64,000 bases of DNA. It comes from Mycobacterium basiliense (lineage in GTDB: Bacteria; Actinomycetota; Actinomycetes; Mycobacteriales; Mycobacteriaceae). Numbering within the stretch: the first letter of the stretch is position 1; each line of letters starts with the position of its first letter. A program made the translations under genes and the position numbers. Positions 29,828-42,161 of this stretch are shown in pieces. The DNA is taken from positions 1,736,001 through 1,800,000 of the forward strand of contig NZ_LR130759.1 in the NCBI RefSeq assembly GCF_900292015.1, given 5' to 3'. Under the pieces are notes generated by a model. That model searched no databases, was not told where the DNA came from, and worked only from the letters and a program-made list of their open reading frames with translations.

Positions 29828-29917
29828 CCGTGACGATGTCAGGTCGCAGACGTCATACCCGTGGATCGCATTCGATCGCCAAGCCAGAAAAGTGTCGGCC
29901 AGGGCGGTCACCCAATA

Positions 29918-32047
29918 ATGTGGAATGGGAATTTAGCCGAAATACTTGCTCAGCGCGCAGCGGCGGCGGGCTGGCGGGACAACCCCGCCTACTACGCGCC
30001 GGAGATAGTTACTCATGGCCAAATCCATGACGGGGCCGCGCGCCTAGGGCAGGTGCTTGGTGAACGCGGCTTGTCCAGGGGAGATCGTGTCCTGCTGTGT
30101 CTGCCGGATTCGCCCGACCTGGTGCAGCTGTTGTTGGCGTGTCTGGCTCGCGGGATTGTGGCGTTCCTAGCGAATCCAGAACTACATCGTGACGACCACG
30201 CATTTCAGGAGCGCGACACCGAGCCGGCGCTCGTCGTCACCACCGGTGCGCTGTGCGATCGGTTCCGGCCCTCGGGCGTCGTCGAAGCCGCAGAGCTGTT
30301 GTCCGAGGCGACTCGAGTCGAGCCGGCAGAGTACGAATCGCTCGACGGCGACGCGCTCGCATACGCCACCTACACCTCCGGCACCACCGGTCCACCGAAA
30401 GCCGCGATCCATCGTCATGCCGACCCGTTGACGTTCGTCGAGGCCATGTGTCACCAAGCCTTACGGCTTACTGCTCAAGACGTCGGGCTGTGCAGCGCGC
30501 GCATGTACTTCGCCTATGGCCTGGGTAATTCGGTCTGGTTTCCACTGGCGACCGGGGGATGCGCGGTCATTAGTCCGTCGCCGGTGGGGGCGGAGGCCGC
30601 CGCCATGCTCAGCGCACGATTTGAGCCGTCTGTGCTCTACGGCGTGCCGAATTTCTTCGCCAGGGTGGTCGACGCATGTTCGGCCGACTCCTTCCGTTCA
30701 CTGCGCTGCGTGGTATCGGCGGGGGAGGCGCTCGAGGTGGGTCTGGCCGAACGGCTCACCGAATTCTTTGGCGGTATCCCGGTCCTTGACGGCATCGGAT
30801 CGACCGAGGTTGGGCAGACATTCGTGTCCAACAGCGTCGACGAATGGCGTCCGGGGACGCTGGGCAAGGTTCTTCCCCCTTATGAAATTCGGGTCACGAC
30901 ATCGGATGGCGCAACCGCCGGTCCCGGTGTGGAGGGAGACCTGTGGGTGCGCGGGCCAGCGATTGCATCGGCATATTGGAATTGGTCGGATCCGCTGCTG
31001 GGCAACGACGGTTGGCTCGACACGCGGGATCGGGTTTGCGTCGATGGCGATGGTTGGGTTACCTACAACTGCCGGGCGGACGATACCGAAGTTGTCGGGG
31101 CGGTCAACGTCAATCCGCGCGAGATCGAGCGGCTTGTCGTCGAGGACGACGCTGTGGCCGAGGCCGCGGTTGTCGGCGTCCGAGAGTCCACCGGCGCGTC
31201 CACACTGCAGGCATTCCTGGTACCGGCGAGCGGCGCAGTCATCGATGAATCGATCATGCGCAACATTCACCGGCGGTTGCTTGGCCGACTGTCCGCGTTC
31301 AAGGTGCCGCACCGATTTGCCGTTGTTGAGCGGCTCCCACGAACACCGAACGGGAAACTGCTGCGCGGCGAGCTTCGCGCCCAGAGCCCGGTCAAACCGA
31401 TATGGGAACTCTCACCGGTTGAGCCGCGGGCCGGCTCCGGGGCCCAGCGAGGCGGACGGGCGGCCCCGAACATGCAGTTCGACGTCGGAAAAGTCGGTGA
31501 AGTGACACTCAAAGAGCGGTTGGCCGCCCTGCAGCAAGAGCGCCACCGGTTGGTGTCCGAGGCGGTATCGGCCGAGGCCGCCAAGATGCTGGGCGAGCCG
31601 GACCCGCGCGCGGTCAATCGGGATCTCGCGTTTTCGGAGCTGGGTTTCGACTCGCAGATGACGGTCGAACTCTGCAATCGATTGGCCACCGCCACGGGGC
31701 TCCGGCTGCCGGAGACGGTCGGCTGGGACTACGGCTCGATATCGGGGCTGGCCCAATATCTGGAAGCCGAACTGTCCGGCGGGGACCGGCGGGCGGCCCA
31801 AGTAGTGACGCCTGGTCCAGCGGATAGCGGCGGCAGAGGCCTGGCGCAACTCGACGAGGAGTTGAAAAAGGTCGAACGGCTGGTGGGGGCGATAGCGGAT
31901 AGCGAGAAGCAGCGCGTCGCCGAGCGGTTGCGCGCCCTTCTTGGCGCGGTGACCGACGGCGAGGATCACCTGGGCAAGCGAATCCAGGATGCTGCGACCC
32001 CCGATGAAATTTTCAAGCTAATCGATTCGGAGTTTGGCGAGTCATGA
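29918..32047 (+). CDS. fadD22: p-Hydroxybenzoyl-AMP ligase/aryl carrier protein FadD22
   Basis: A 709-residue two-part enzyme. An adenylation domain with the ATP motif [10 protein letters not shown] (152-161), [11 protein letters not shown], and the C-terminal lysine region [11 protein letters not shown] is followed by a carrier domain with [11 protein letters not shown] (phosphopantetheine Ser579). It activates p-hydroxybenzoate and passes it to Pks15/1. ATG 29918 gives the N-terminus [10 protein letters not shown], matching the homologue as remembered; the frame is open to 29861. The ribosome-binding site is weak. Pks15/1 begins 16 bases after its stop. Confidence 0.94.
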   Translation: MWNGNLAEILAQRAAAAGWRDNPAYYAPEIVTHGQIHDGAARLGQVLGERGLSRGDRVLLCLPDSPDLVQLLLACLARGIVAFLANPELHRDDHAFQERDTEPALVVTTGALCDRFRPSGVVEAAELLSEATRVEPAEYESLDGDALAYATYTSGTTGPPKAAIHRHADPLTFVEAMCHQALRLTAQDVGLCSARMYFAYGLGNSVWFPLATGGCAVISPSPVGAEAAAMLSARFEPSVLYGVPNFFARVVDACSADSFRSLRCVVSAGEALEVGLAERLTEFFGGIPVLDGIGSTEVGQTFVSNSVDEWRPGTLGKVLPPYEIRVTTSDGATAGPGVEGDLWVRGPAIASAYWNWSDPLLGNDGWLDTRDRVCVDGDGWVTYNCRADDTEVVGAVNVNPREIERLVVEDDAVAEAAVVGVRESTGASTLQAFLVPASGAVIDESIMRNIHRRLLGRLSAFKVPHRFAVVERLPRTPNGKLLRGELRAQSPVKPIWELSPVEPRAGSGAQRGGRAAPNMQFDVGKVGEVTLKERLAALQQERHRLVSEAVSAEAAKMLGEPDPRAVNRDLAFSELGFDSQMTVELCNRLATATGLRLPETVGWDYGSISGLAQYLEAELSGGDRRAAQVVTPGPADSGGRGLAQLDEELKKVERLVGAIADSEKQRVAERLRALLGAVTDGEDHLGKRIQDAATPDEIFKLIDSEFGES

Positions 32048-32063
32048 AGAGGAGCAACTGAGA

Positions 32064-35000
32064 ATGACGACGAGCGTTGAAGGCGCCGACCCGCAGAGCG
32101 AAAAGCTCTTCCGCTATCTGAAGAAGGTCGCTGTCGAGCTCGACGAGGCGCGCGCACGGCTGCGGGAATACGAACAACGCGAGACCGAGCCGGTGGCGGT
32201 GGTGGGGATCGGATGCCGGTTTCCGGGCGGAGTGGATAGCCCCGAAGCGTTGTGGGACGTGGTGGCGGAGGGTCGCGACCTGGTGTCGGAATTTCCGACC
32301 GACCGCGGGTGGGATGTGGACGGCCTGTACGACCCGGACCCCGACGCGGAGGGTAAGACCTACACGCGCTGGGGTGCGTTCCTAGACGACGCGGCCGGTT
32401 TCGACGCCGGATTTTTCGGGATCGCCCCCGGTGAGGTGCTGGCGATGGACCCTCAGCAGCGGTTGATGCTGGAGGTGTCGTGGGAGGCGCTGGAGCATGC
32501 GGGGATTGACCCGATGTCGCTGCGTGGCTCGTCGACGGGGGTGTTCACCGGGATTTTCGCGCCCAGTTACGGCAGCAGGGAGACCGGGGGCCTGCAGGGT
32601 TACGGCCTGACCGGCACGGCGGTGAGCGTCGCCTCCGGGCGGGTGTCCTACGTATTGGGGCTGGAGGGCCCGGCGGTGTCGGTGGACACCGCGTGCTCGT
32701 CGTCCTTGGTGGCGATCCATTGGGCGATGGCGTCGTTGCGTTCGGGGGAATGCGATTTGGCGCTCGCCGGTGGCGTGACGGTGATGGGGTTGCCGTCGAT
32801 CTTCGTGGGGTTCAGTCGACAGCGTGGGTTGGCCGCCGACGGGCGGTGCAAGGCGTTTGCGGCCGCGGCCGACGGGACCGGCTGGGGTGAAGGCGCCGGT
32901 GTGGTGGTGCTCGAGCGGCTATCGGATGCGCGTCGGTTGGGGCACAAGGTGCTGGCGGTGGTGCGCGGTAGCGCGGTCAACCAGGACGGGGCCTCCAACG
33001 GGTTGACCGCGCCCAACGGGCTCGCCCAGCAGCGGGTGATTCAGGCGTCGTTGGCCAGCGCGGGTTTGACATCGGCCGACGTGGATGTGGTCGAGGCCCA
33101 CGGGACCGCCACTACCCTGGGCGATCCGATCGAAGCGCAGGCATTGCTGGCCACCTATGGGCAGGGCCGGCCGGCCACGCAGCCGCTGTGGGTGGGCTCG
33201 ATCAAGTCGAACATGGGGCACACCCAGGCCGCCGCGGGGGTGGCCGGGGTGATCAAGATGGTGCAGGCGATGCGACACGGCGTGATGCCGGCATCGTTGC
33301 ATGTCGATGAGCCATCTCCCCGGGTGGATTGGGACAGCGGGGCGGTGTCGGTGTTGACCGAGGCCCGAGGCTGGTCGGTGGATGGCCGCCCGCGCCGTGC
33401 CGGAGTGTCCTCGTTCGGAATCAGCGGCACCAACGCGCACGTGATCCTGGAACAAGCTCCCGAGCCGGCCCCTGACGAGGGGTCCGACGGCCCCTCGGAC
33501 GCCCGCACATTGGCGGTGGTGCCGTGGGTGGTTTCGGGGCGATCTGCCGAGGCGTTGACGGCACAGGCCGGCCGATTGTTGTCCTACCTGCAGGCCGATT
33601 CGGGGCTGGACCCGGTCGATGTGGGGTCTACGTTGGCGGGCCGGTCGGTGTTCGAGCATCGCGCGGTGATAGTCGGCGCTGATCGGGAGGCCTTGATCGC
33701 GGGGCTGACGGGGTTGGCCAGCGGCGAGCCAGGTGCGGGCGTGGCCATGGGTCACGCCGGGTCGGTAGGCAAGACGGTGGTCGTGTTTCCCGGACAGGGC
33801 TCGCAGCGGATCGGGATGGGCCGCGAGCTACATGCCCAGTTGCCGGTGTTCGCCGAGGCGTTCGACGCGGTGGCCGACGAATTGGATCAGCATCTGCGAT
33901 TGCCGCTGCGCGACGTTGTCTGGGGCGCCGACGCTGCCCTGCTGGACACCACCGAGTTCGCTCAGCCGGCGTTGTTCGCGGTGGAGGTGGCGTCCTTTGC
34001 GGTGTTGCAGCGCTGGGGCGTGCAGCCCGATTTTGTGATGGGTCACTCGGTTGGGGAGCTGTCCGCGGCCTACGTCGCCGGCGTGTTGACGCTGACCGAA
34101 GCTGCGATGCTGGTGGTGGCTCGGGGTCGGTTGATGCAGGCGCTGCCTGCCGGCGGGGCGATGGCGGCGGTGGCGGCTCGCGAAGACGAGGTGGCGCCAC
34201 TGCTGGGTGATGCGGTGGGGATCGCTGCGATCAATGCGCCCGAATCGGTGGTGGTTTCCGGTGCGGAGGCCGCGGTGAGTGCCATCGCGGACAGCTTCGC
34301 CGCGCAAGGCCGGCGAGTGCACCGGTTGGCGGTCTCGCATGCGTTCCACTCGCCGTTGATGGAGCCGATGCTCGAGGAGTTCGCGGGGGTCGCGGCCCAG
34401 GTCGACGCGCGCGAACCGCAGATTGGGCTGGTGTCCAACGTAACCGGCGAATTGGCCGGCCCCGAGGTCGGTTTCGGATCGACCCAATACTGGGTGGACC
34501 ACGTGCGGCGCCCGGTTCGTTTTGCCGACAGTGTGCGGCACTTGCAGACGCTGGGGGCAACCCACTTCATCGAAGCCGGCCCCGGCAGTGGGTTGACCGG
34601 CTCCATCGAACAGTCGTTGGCGCCTGCCGAGGCGGTGGTGGTGTCGATGCTGGGTAAGGATCGGCCGGAGCTGTCGTCGGCGCTGGGTGCGGTCGGTCAA
34701 CTGTTCACCACCGGTGTGCCGGTGGACTGGTGCGCGGTGTTTGCCGGCTCGGGTGGACACCGGGTGGACCTGCCGACCTATGCCTTCCAGCGACGCAGGT
34801 TTTGGGAAACGCCGGGCGCCGATGGGCCCGCGGATGCGGCCGGTCTGGGTCTCGGCGGTGCCGAGCATGCGTTGCTGGGCGCGGTGATCGAACGACCCGA
34901 TTCCGATGGGGTGGTGCTGACCGGCCGGTTGTCGCTGGCCGATCAGCCGTGGTTGGCCGATCACGTGGTAGGCGGGGTGGTGTTGTTCCCCGGTGCGGGC

Positions 35001-38000
35001 TTTGTGGAATTGGTGATCCGCGCCGCCGATGAGGTGGGTTGTGCGGTCATCGAGGAATTGGTGCTGGCCGCACCCCTGATATTGCACCCCGGTGTGGGCG
35101 CGCAAGTGCAGGTGGTCGTGGGTGCTGCCGATGATTCCGGGCATCGCGCGGTGTCGGTCTATTCCCGGGGTGACCAAGCCGAGGGTTGGTTGCTCAATGC
35201 CGAGGGCATGCTGGGCATGGATGCCGCAAAGCCCGACGCCAACTTGTCGGTGTGGCCGCCGGAGGGTGCGGAGAGTGTTGACATCTCCGATGGTTACGCG
35301 CAATTGGCCGACCGCGGCTATGCCTACGGCCCCACGTTCCACGGGTTGGTGGCCGCCTGGCGACGCGAGACCGAGCTGTTCGCCGAGGTGGTCGCTCCCA
35401 CCGGCGTGGACGTCGACGGGATGGGGATGCACCCGGCCGTGTTGGACGCGGTGCTGCATGCCCTAGGTCTCGCGATCGAGACCACCGAAACCCGGCTGCC
35501 ATTTTGCTGGCGTGGGGTGTCGCTACACGCCGGCGGTGCCGGACGGGTGCGGGCGCGCTTTGCCTCGGCGGGGGCCGACGCGATCTCGGTGGAGATCGCC
35601 GACGCCGCCGGGTTGCCGGTGATGACGGTGGGGTCACTGGTTACCCGCTCGATTACCGCCGAGCAGTTGCGCGCCGCGATGGCCGCCGCCGGCGGTGCGC
35701 CGGAGCAGGGTCCGTTGGACGTTCTGTGGTCGCCAATACCGTTGAGCGGCAGCGGTACCAACGGTTCTGGTCAGCCGGCCGTGGTCTCTTGGGCGGACTA
35801 TTGCGCCGGCGGTGACGGTGCGACCGCAGCCGATGTGGTGGTGTGGGAATGTGGGTCTACCGGCGACGACGTGGTGGGCTCGGTCTATCAGGCCACCCAC
35901 TCCGCCCTGGAGGTGCTGCAGTCCTGGCTCGACGGGGACCGGGCGGGCACATTGGTGGTACTGACCCGCGGTGCCGTGGCGTTAGCTGGCGAGGACGTCA
36001 GCGATCTGGCCGCCGCCGCCGTCTGGGGCATGGTGCGGTCGGCGCAGGCCGAAAACCCCGGTCGGATCGTGCTGATCGACTCCGATGCGCCGATCGATGC
36101 GGCGGCGTTGGTCGGCGTCGGGGAACCCCAACTTCTGGTGCGCGCCGGCGCCGTACACGCCGCCCGACTCGGTCCGGCCGCGCCGCTGCTGGCGCTGCCG
36201 GCAGGGGAGTCGGCGTGGCGGTTGGCCGCAGGTGGCGGCGGAACGTTGGAGGACCTGGTTATCCAGCCCTGCCCGGAGGCCCAAGCACCATTGCAGGCAG
36301 GACAGGTCCGGGTTGCGGTGGCGGCGGTCGGTGTCAATTTCCGCGACGTGGTGGCCGCGTTGGGGATGTATCCGGGCCAGGCCCCGCCGCTGGGTGCCGA
36401 AGGCTCCGGGGAAGTCATCGAGGTCGGGCCCGAGGTGACCGGTGTGGCCGTCGGTGACTCGGTCATGGGATTTCTTGGCGGGGCCGGTCCACTGGCGGTG
36501 GTGGATCAGCAACTGATTGCCCAGATGCCACGGGATTGGTCGTTCGCCCAGGCCGCCGCGGTGCCGGTGGTGTTCCTGACCGCGCTGTTCGGGTTGAAAG
36601 ACCTGGCCGAGATCAAGCCGGGCGAATCCGTGTTGATACACGCCGGGACCGGTGGCGTGGGCATGGCTGCCGTGCAGCTGGCTCGCCACTGGGGGGTCGA
36701 GATTTTCGTCACTGCCAGCCGCGGCAAGTGGGACACGTTGCGCGCCATGGGATTTGACGACGACCACATTGGTGACTCTCGCACGCTCGAGTTCGAGGAG
36801 AAGTTCCTGGAGGTCACCGAAGGCCGCGGGGTGGATGTGGTGCTGGACTCCCTGGCCGGTGATTTCGTGGATGCGTCGCTGCGCCTCCTGGTCCGTGGCG
36901 GGCGTTTCCTGGAGATGGGTAAGACCGATATCCGCGAAGCGCAGAAGATCGCCGCGAACTATCCCGGTGTGTGGTACCGGGCGTTTGACCTGTCCGAGGC
37001 CGGTCCGGTGCGGATGAAGGAGATGCTGGACGAGGTAAGGGAGCTGTTCGACAACCAGGTGCTGCGCCGGCTTCCGGTCACCACCTGGGATGTGCGCTGC
37101 GCGCCGGCGGCCTTCCGATTCATGAGCCAGGCCCGTCATATCGGCAAGGTGGTGTTGACCATGCCCTCGGCGCTGGCCGATGGTCTTGCTGACGGCACGA
37201 TGTTGATCACCGGTGCCACCGGGGCGGTCGGCGCCGTCCTGGCGCGACATATGGTCAACGCCTACGGGGTGCGCCACGTGGTGTTGGCCAGCCGTCGAGG
37301 CGACCAAGCCGAGGGGGCCGCTGAACTGGCCGCCGAGTTGTCCGAGGCCGGAGCCAACGTCGCGGTGTTAGCCTGCGACGTGGCCGATCGCGATGCGGTT
37401 GAGGCGATGCTGGCCCAGCTCTCCCGCGAGTATCCGCCGGTACGTGGATTGATTCACGCCGCCGGGGTGCTCGACGACGCGGTGATCACCTCGCTGACCC
37501 CCGATCGAGTCGACACGGTGTTGCGGGCCAAGGTGGACGCGGCATGGAATCTGCACGAGGCCACCCTGGACCTGGATTTGTCGATGTTCATGTTGTGCTC
37601 CTCGATCGCGGCCACGGTCGGCTCGCCCGGACAGGGCAATTATTCGGCCGCCAACGCGTTTCTCGATGGGTTGGCGGCTCACCGGCAGGCCGCCGGGTTG
37701 GCCGGGCTATCGGTGGCATGGGGCCTCTGGGAGCAGCCTGGCGGCATGGCCGCGCATTTGAGCAGTCGCGATCTGGCTCGAATGAGCCGCAGCGGGTTGG
37801 CTCCGATGAACCCCGAGCAGGCGCTGGAGTTGCTCGACGCCACCCTAGCGATCAATCACCCGCTCATGGTGGCCACTCGACTGGACCGCGGCGCCCTGGA
37901 CGCCCGTGCCCAGGGCGGTGGTCTGCCGCCACTGTTCAGTGGGTTGGCACGCCGCCCGCGACGCCGGCAAATCGAGGACACCGGTGATGCCGCCCAGTCG

Positions 38001-38357
38001 AAGTCGGCGCTGGCCGAGCGCCTGCATGGACTGGCCTCGGATGAACGACGCGACCTATTGGTTGGGTTGGTGTGCCTGCAGGCCGCCGCGGTGTTGGGCC
38101 GGCCGTCTCCCGAGGACATCGACTCCGAGGCCGGGTTCCAAGACCTCGGGTTCGACTCGCTGACCGCGGTCGAATTGCGCAACCGCCTCAAGACAGCTAC
38201 CGGACTGACCCTGCCACCCACCCTGATCTTCGACCACCCAACCCCTGCCGCGGTCGCCGATTATGTGGACCAGCAAATCCCCGAGGGCCATGCTCACCAA
38301 TCCAATGGGGAAAAGCTGCCCGAACCTGACGATGAGAAAGTCACCGTGCAGGTATAG
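32064..38357 (+). CDS. pks15/1: Intact type I polyketide synthase Pks15/1
   Basis: A 2097-residue iterative PKS that elongates p-hydroxybenzoyl from FadD22 with malonyl units to p-hydroxyphenylalkanoate. Domains: KS (Cys211 in DTACSSSL), AT (Ser662 in GHSVGE), DH (about 920-1200), ER with [11 protein letters not shown] (about 1528), KR with [11 protein letters not shown] (about 1716), and ACP (Ser2032 in [11 protein letters not shown]). It is one uninterrupted frame across the KS/AT junction ([12 protein letters not shown]) where many M. tuberculosis strains carry a frameshift that splits pks15 from pks1 and abolishes PGL. The start ATG 32064 gives [15 protein letters not shown]; 32034 is an alternative. 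Confidence 0.96.
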   Translation: MTTSVEGADPQSEKLFRYLKKVAVELDEARARLREYEQRETEPVAVVGIGCRFPGGVDSPEALWDVVAEGRDLVSEFPTDRGWDVDGLYDPDPDAEGKTYTRWGAFLDDAAGFDAGFFGIAPGEVLAMDPQQRLMLEVSWEALEHAGIDPMSLRGSSTGVFTGIFAPSYGSRETGGLQGYGLTGTAVSVASGRVSYVLGLEGPAVSVDTACSSSLVAIHWAMASLRSGECDLALAGGVTVMGLPSIFVGFSRQRGLAADGRCKAFAAAADGTGWGEGAGVVVLERLSDARRLGHKVLAVVRGSAVNQDGASNGLTAPNGLAQQRVIQASLASAGLTSADVDVVEAHGTATTLGDPIEAQALLATYGQGRPATQPLWVGSIKSNMGHTQAAAGVAGVIKMVQAMRHGVMPASLHVDEPSPRVDWDSGAVSVLTEARGWSVDGRPRRAGVSSFGISGTNAHVILEQAPEPAPDEGSDGPSDARTLAVVPWVVSGRSAEALTAQAGRLLSYLQADSGLDPVDVGSTLAGRSVFEHRAVIVGADREALIAGLTGLASGEPGAGVAMGHAGSVGKTVVVFPGQGSQRIGMGRELHAQLPVFAEAFDAVADELDQHLRLPLRDVVWGADAALLDTTEFAQPALFAVEVASFAVLQRWGVQPDFVMGHSVGELSAAYVAGVLTLTEAAMLVVARGRLMQALPAGGAMAAVAAREDEVAPLLGDAVGIAAINAPESVVVSGAEAAVSAIADSFAAQGRRVHRLAVSHAFHSPLMEPMLEEFAGVAAQVDAREPQIGLVSNVTGELAGPEVGFGSTQYWVDHVRRPVRFADSVRHLQTLGATHFIEAGPGSGLTGSIEQSLAPAEAVVVSMLGKDRPELSSALGAVGQLFTTGVPVDWCAVFAGSGGHRVDLPTYAFQRRRFWETPGADGPADAAGLGLGGAEHALLGAVIERPDSDGVVLTGRLSLADQPWLADHVVGGVVLFPGAGFVELVIRAADEVGCAVIEELVLAAPLILHPGVGAQVQVVVGAADDSGHRAVSVYSRGDQAEGWLLNAEGMLGMDAAKPDANLSVWPPEGAESVDISDGYAQLADRGYAYGPTFHGLVAAWRRETELFAEVVAPTGVDVDGMGMHPAVLDAVLHALGLAIETTETRLPFCWRGVSLHAGGAGRVRARFASAGADAISVEIADAAGLPVMTVGSLVTRSITAEQLRAAMAAAGGAPEQGPLDVLWSPIPLSGSGTNGSGQPAVVSWADYCAGGDGATAADVVVWECGSTGDDVVGSVYQATHSALEVLQSWLDGDRAGTLVVLTRGAVALAGEDVSDLAAAAVWGMVRSAQAENPGRIVLIDSDAPIDAAALVGVGEPQLLVRAGAVHAARLGPAAPLLALPAGESAWRLAAGGGGTLEDLVIQPCPEAQAPLQAGQVRVAVAAVGVNFRDVVAALGMYPGQAPPLGAEGSGEVIEVGPEVTGVAVGDSVMGFLGGAGPLAVVDQQLIAQMPRDWSFAQAAAVPVVFLTALFGLKDLAEIKPGESVLIHAGTGGVGMAAVQLARHWGVEIFVTASRGKWDTLRAMGFDDDHIGDSRTLEFEEKFLEVTEGRGVDVVLDSLAGDFVDASLRLLVRGGRFLEMGKTDIREAQKIAANYPGVWYRAFDLSEAGPVRMKEMLDEVRELFDNQVLRRLPVTTWDVRCAPAAFRFMSQARHIGKVVLTMPSALADGLADGTMLITGATGAVGAVLARHMVNAYGVRHVVLASRRGDQAEGAAELAAELSEAGANVAVLACDVADRDAVEAMLAQLSREYPPVRGLIHAAGVLDDAVITSLTPDRVDTVLRAKVDAAWNLHEATLDLDLSMFMLCSSIAATVGSPGQGNYSAANAFLDGLAAHRQAAGLAGLSVAWGLWEQPGGMAAHLSSRDLARMSRSGLAPMNPEQALELLDATLAINHPLMVATRLDRGALDARAQGGGLPPLFSGLARRPRRRQIEDTGDAAQSKSALAERLHGLASDERRDLLVGLVCLQAAAVLGRPSPEDIDSEAGFQDLGFDSLTAVELRNRLKTATGLTLPPTLIFDHPTPAAVADYVDQQIPEGHAHQSNGEKLPEPDDEKVTVQV

Positions 38358-38699
38358 GGCGAGTTCGGTCTCGTGCGGCGGTGACAACGCGACGCGACAA
38401 AGTCCTGGAAAGGCCTGACGCGCTTCCAAATTCGCCAGCCGGGCGGGACCTACGGCGGCCATGCCGGGCGCACGATACGATCGTGAACGCCAGCGGGCTC
38501 ATGGTGTTTGCAGCCACCGTGGGGCGCACTGAATGTTTTGTTGGCCAGTTTGATGAGATTTGGTGAGAAAGGACACAGCGCAGCGCGCCGAAGCGGTGAA
38601 CGTGGTCGCTGTTAATTCCGTTCTCGACGGCTCATGCCCGGCGTTCGATGCCGCTTGCGGTGCAACGGGTACGGGCGACTAGCAGCGAGGTGGTAAGCA
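38358..38699 (+). other. Intergenic region between pks15/1 and lppX
   Basis: About 340 bp with no gene that I can support. It should contain the 3' end of the PGL operon and the lppX promoter. The lppX ribosome-binding site GAGGTGG is clear just before 38700. Confidence 0.5.
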
Positions 38700-39395
38700 A
38701 TGAATGAGCGGAAACCGGCGGTCATTTCCGCCCTTGTGCTAGCGCTGGGAGCCTGCCTGGCGTTGTGGCTGTCCGGATGTTCCTCCGACAAACCCGATGC
38801 CGAAGCGCCCAGCACGTCCAGCGTGCCCGCCGACCCGGCCCTGGTGGCCGAGATCAAGCAGTCACTGGACGCGACCAAGGCATTGACCAGCGCGCATCTG
38901 GCAATCCGCACCACCGGCAAGGTCGACAGCATGCTCGGCATCAGCAGTGCGGACGTCGATATCAGGGCTAATCCGCTGGCGGCCAAGGGGGAGTGCACCT
39001 ATAACGGCCAGGCGGGCGTCCCATTCCGGATCAAGGGCGACAACATCTCGGTGAAATTGTTCGACGACTGGAGCAATCTCGGCTCGGTGTCGGACCTGTC
39101 CGCCTCACGCGTCCTCGACCCCATCAACGGGGTGACGAAGTTGCTGTCAGGAGTTACCAATCTGCAAGCCCAGGGCAGCGAGGTCATCGACGGAATCCCC
39201 ACCAAGAAGATCAGTGGAACCCTGCCAACGGACAGCGTCAAGATCCTGGATCCCGGCGCCAGGAGCCCCCGGCCGGCCACAGTGTGGATTGCCCAGGACG
39301 GTTCGCACCGCTTGGTGCGGGCAGACGTGGACCTGGGTTCCGGTTCGGTCGAGGTCACGTTGTCCAAATGGAATGAACCGGTGACTATCGACTAG
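38700..39395 (+). CDS. lppX: Lipoprotein LppX
   Basis: A 231-residue LppX/LprG-type lipoprotein needed to move DIM to the outer envelope. It has a lipoprotein signal with lipobox LSGC (lipidated Cys27), then the beta/alpha half-barrel fold seen in LppX with segments such as LTSAHLAIRTTGKV and ANPLAAKGECTYNG. Length is near the M. tuberculosis protein (about 233). Its TAG is immediately adjacent to the stop of the convergent mmpL7, with no base between. Confidence 0.94.
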   Translation: MNERKPAVISALVLALGACLALWLSGCSSDKPDAEAPSTSSVPADPALVAEIKQSLDATKALTSAHLAIRTTGKVDSMLGISSADVDIRANPLAAKGECTYNGQAGVPFRIKGDNISVKLFDDWSNLGSVSDLSASRVLDPINGVTKLLSGVTNLQAQGSEVIDGIPTKKISGTLPTDSVKILDPGARSPRPATVWIAQDGSHRLVRADVDLGSGSVEVTLSKWNEPVTID

Positions 39396-42161
39396 CTAGC
39401 TGGCGCTATCCGCCGATCGGTCCGCTTGGATCCCCCGCGTCCGGTCCTGCATCGCGGCGGGAACACACACGTGTGCCACCGCCATCAGCGCACCCACCCC
39501 GGCGACGAGAACGGTACCGACTTGACTTAGGGCGCTGATCGAACCGCCCGACACCAGCACCAGTCCCACGCCGAACACCGCGGACAACGCCGCAAGCGGC
39601 GCGAACGCGCGCCGAACCGGAGTTGCGCCCGCCGCCCCTTCGTCGGTGGCGACGAGGCCGGCTATCAGGTACGGGATACCGCACGTCAGCAGGGCGGCGA
39701 ACGACACCAGTGGGACCGAGGCCTGCAGTGGGCTACCCACCAGGTCTTGCCACAGCGCGATCGAGATCCCTAGCGCAGCGAGGTAGGCCAAGAGCATGCC
39801 GACGCCGACCACAACGCCACCGAGCGCGCCGCGCCACATGCTGACCGCAAGCACGACGGCCAGCAGTACAAGCGCCAGCAGCACGGCATCGTGAGTCAAC
39901 GCACCGCGGACGTCGGCGGCCATTTGGGCGGCTCCGCTCACCGTGACCTTGCCGTCGACCAGGCTTCCGTACTTCATCGCCTTGCCCGCGGCGATTTCGA
40001 GCTGCTGCGCGCGTGTCGCCGCGCCCAGATCCAGTTTGTCGCGGTCGGAATAGACCAATAGGCGGGTCACCGTTCCCTGCGAGGAAAACATTGTCTGCCG
40101 CACGTGCTGGTACGACGGATCGGCGATGGCCTTCCCGGACAAATAGAAACCGCCCTCGCCGGTGCTGGCGAAATCGAGCCGCAGGTTCCTCAAAAAAGCC
40201 GACACCTGCACAAGTTGCGGGAGGGTGTCCTGGATGGTGGTTTCCAGGTTGGGAACAAAGGACTGCAGTTGTGCCAGTGCTGACCGCATTTGCGCCATCA
40301 CCTGAGGTGCCGTCGCGAAGGCGCCCACCGTCCTGCGTGATACCGCGGCGATGCGGTCCGCACCATCCGACAGCAACGTCACGTCGTCGACCACCCTGTC
40401 GACGGGATCCACGACCTTGCGCGCGGCCGTACACAGCATGTCGGCGGGACAGTTCTCGACGCCACCCACATAGCCGCGGACCGGGTCGAGGTAGCCGGAC
40501 AGCTCCACGGTCAAGCCCTTGATGTTCCGGGTACCGGACAGCAGCAACTCCACGTTCTGCTGTATCTGGGCCGCCCCGGCGAGACCAGCCTGCACGCTGG
40601 TGTCCAACTGATCGACCGCGCCGCTCATCTGATTGACGATGGATCCCAGCGTCTTGATCGCGGTCACCTGCGGCATAAACGATCCGGCCCCGCGGTCCAG
40701 CTGATCGCTGAGCTTTCCCGCGGCGGCGGTGAGCGAGGCGTCCTGCCACGGGACACCGGCCGGCCATGCCGCCGACTCCACCTTCCGGACGCCGGGAATC
40801 TCCATCAGGCGGTGGCTAACCTGGTCGATGGCGATAAGGCCGGCCGGGTCTCGCAGGTCGTTCGCGGCCTCGATCACCACCACGTCGGGCAGGGGATTCC
40901 AGGGCAGGGACCGCGTGGTGCTGGTTGCGGCCGGGCCTGCCGGGTTCTCGGCAAGAGCGAACCGCATCCCGATGACGGGTACCGCACAGATCGCCAGTAC
41001 GACGGCGGTGACGACGGCCGCGCGCGGGATCGACGACGCACGGGTCGGGGCGGCATCGTCGGATTGCGAGGAGGACGGCTGCCCCGCGAGACCGAGCAGG
41101 GCGGGCAGCAGCGTCACCGAAGCCGCAAGCGCCACAACGACTCCCAGCGTAGCCATGCCAACGCTGTGCAGTGCCGGTGTGCGGGCAAGTAGCAACGGAC
41201 CGGTGAGCAACGCGACGCACGCCGCGGGCAGCGCCAAGGCGGGCAGGCTGTCACGATATGCCCGCCGGCCCAGCGGTACCAACGCCGGAGCGCCGGTGTC
41301 GGAGCGGAGCCGGGAGACCAGCACGACGGAAGCGGTGATGGTGCCGATCGCAAGAACGGCGGCCAGGGTCGTGGAGAACACTGCGAAGGCCGACAGGGTC
41401 GCGCCATGGTCGCGCCGCGCCAAGGCGGCGAGCGGCCACGTCACCGCGAGGGAGAGCGCAGCGGTCAGCAGGGCGATCCCGACGGTAAGCCGGGACCGTC
41501 GCGCTCGCAGCAACAGTAGGCCGGCGATGAGCGCCGCGGCGGTGACGAGCACCGCGCCCTGCCACGCGGTCATGTGCACGGGCATACCAACGGTGGTTGC
41601 CGGAACGACAATGCGGGCGCGAAGCCCCACACTCGGTGGCAGGTCGCGCACCACCGTTCGTGCGGCAGCCAGCGATTCTCGCGCCTGGTCGGTGCCCGCC
41701 TGGCCCACCAGCCAAACCACCGCGATCGCGGAGCGGTCGTCGGGTCCGGTGCCCAGCGGCGCGGTGAGGGGATCTGCCCACCAGTCGAGCACGGAGCCGA
41801 CGTGGCGGGTGTCGGCGCGCAGGGCGCTGACGGCGGCGTCATAGTACTGCTGATCCGCCGGTCCGAGAGCGTCGCGGCCGTCCAACATCAGATATGCGAT
41901 GGCGTTGGTGCCGGTGCCGGGAAATGCCTCCGCTATCCGCTTGGTGGCGGTCGAATTCCTGGCATCCTGGGGCAGCAGCGCCGAGCTGGTATTGCCCGAG
42001 GCCCCTGGCGTTAGCGCCACAAGAGAATTCGCGATCACCGCCACCGCGATCCAGGCGGCGATGACGAGGAGGTTGGCGAGTCGCGACGACCTATGAGTAC
42101 CGTCGGTTGACACGCTAAACGTCCAGGCGGGCGAACTGATCCTGTCGATACTGTTCGACAC
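39396..42161 (-). CDS. mmpL7: RND-type lipid transporter MmpL7
   Basis: A 921-residue MmpL-family membrane transporter for DIM and PGL across the inner membrane. One membrane segment near 28-50 precedes a periplasmic loop with [18 protein letters not shown], a first membrane block (about 200-370), a second large periplasmic domain, and a C-terminal membrane block (about 760-900). Length and sequence such as [15 protein letters not shown] match MmpL7. The chosen start lies inside the end of fadD28 (47 bp overlap); a shorter start would be possible. Co-transcription with fadD28 is likely. Confidence 0.94.
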   Translation of the reverse strand: MSNSIDRISSPAWTFSVSTDGTHRSSRLANLLVIAAWIAVAVIANSLVALTPGASGNTSSALLPQDARNSTATKRIAEAFPGTGTNAIAYLMLDGRDALGPADQQYYDAAVSALRADTRHVGSVLDWWADPLTAPLGTGPDDRSAIAVVWLVGQAGTDQARESLAAARTVVRDLPPSVGLRARIVVPATTVGMPVHMTAWQGAVLVTAAALIAGLLLLRARRSRLTVGIALLTAALSLAVTWPLAALARRDHGATLSAFAVFSTTLAAVLAIGTITASVVLVSRLRSDTGAPALVPLGRRAYRDSLPALALPAACVALLTGPLLLARTPALHSVGMATLGVVVALAASVTLLPALLGLAGQPSSSQSDDAAPTRASSIPRAAVVTAVVLAICAVPVIGMRFALAENPAGPAATSTTRSLPWNPLPDVVVIEAANDLRDPAGLIAIDQVSHRLMEIPGVRKVESAAWPAGVPWQDASLTAAAGKLSDQLDRGAGSFMPQVTAIKTLGSIVNQMSGAVDQLDTSVQAGLAGAAQIQQNVELLLSGTRNIKGLTVELSGYLDPVRGYVGGVENCPADMLCTAARKVVDPVDRVVDDVTLLSDGADRIAAVSRRTVGAFATAPQVMAQMRSALAQLQSFVPNLETTIQDTLPQLVQVSAFLRNLRLDFASTGEGGFYLSGKAIADPSYQHVRQTMFSSQGTVTRLLVYSDRDKLDLGAATRAQQLEIAAGKAMKYGSLVDGKVTVSGAAQMAADVRGALTHDAVLLALVLLAVVLAVSMWRGALGGVVVGVGMLLAYLAALGISIALWQDLVGSPLQASVPLVSFAALLTCGIPYLIAGLVATDEGAAGATPVRRAFAPLAALSAVFGVGLVLVSGGSISALSQVGTVLVAGVGALMAVAHVCVPAAMQDRTRGIQADRSADSAS

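Noticed and set aside
33828..35459. A 543-codon minus-strand frame opposite pks15/1
   Set aside because: Same reason: the sense strand encodes AT and DH domains, and the antisense frame has only biased composition.
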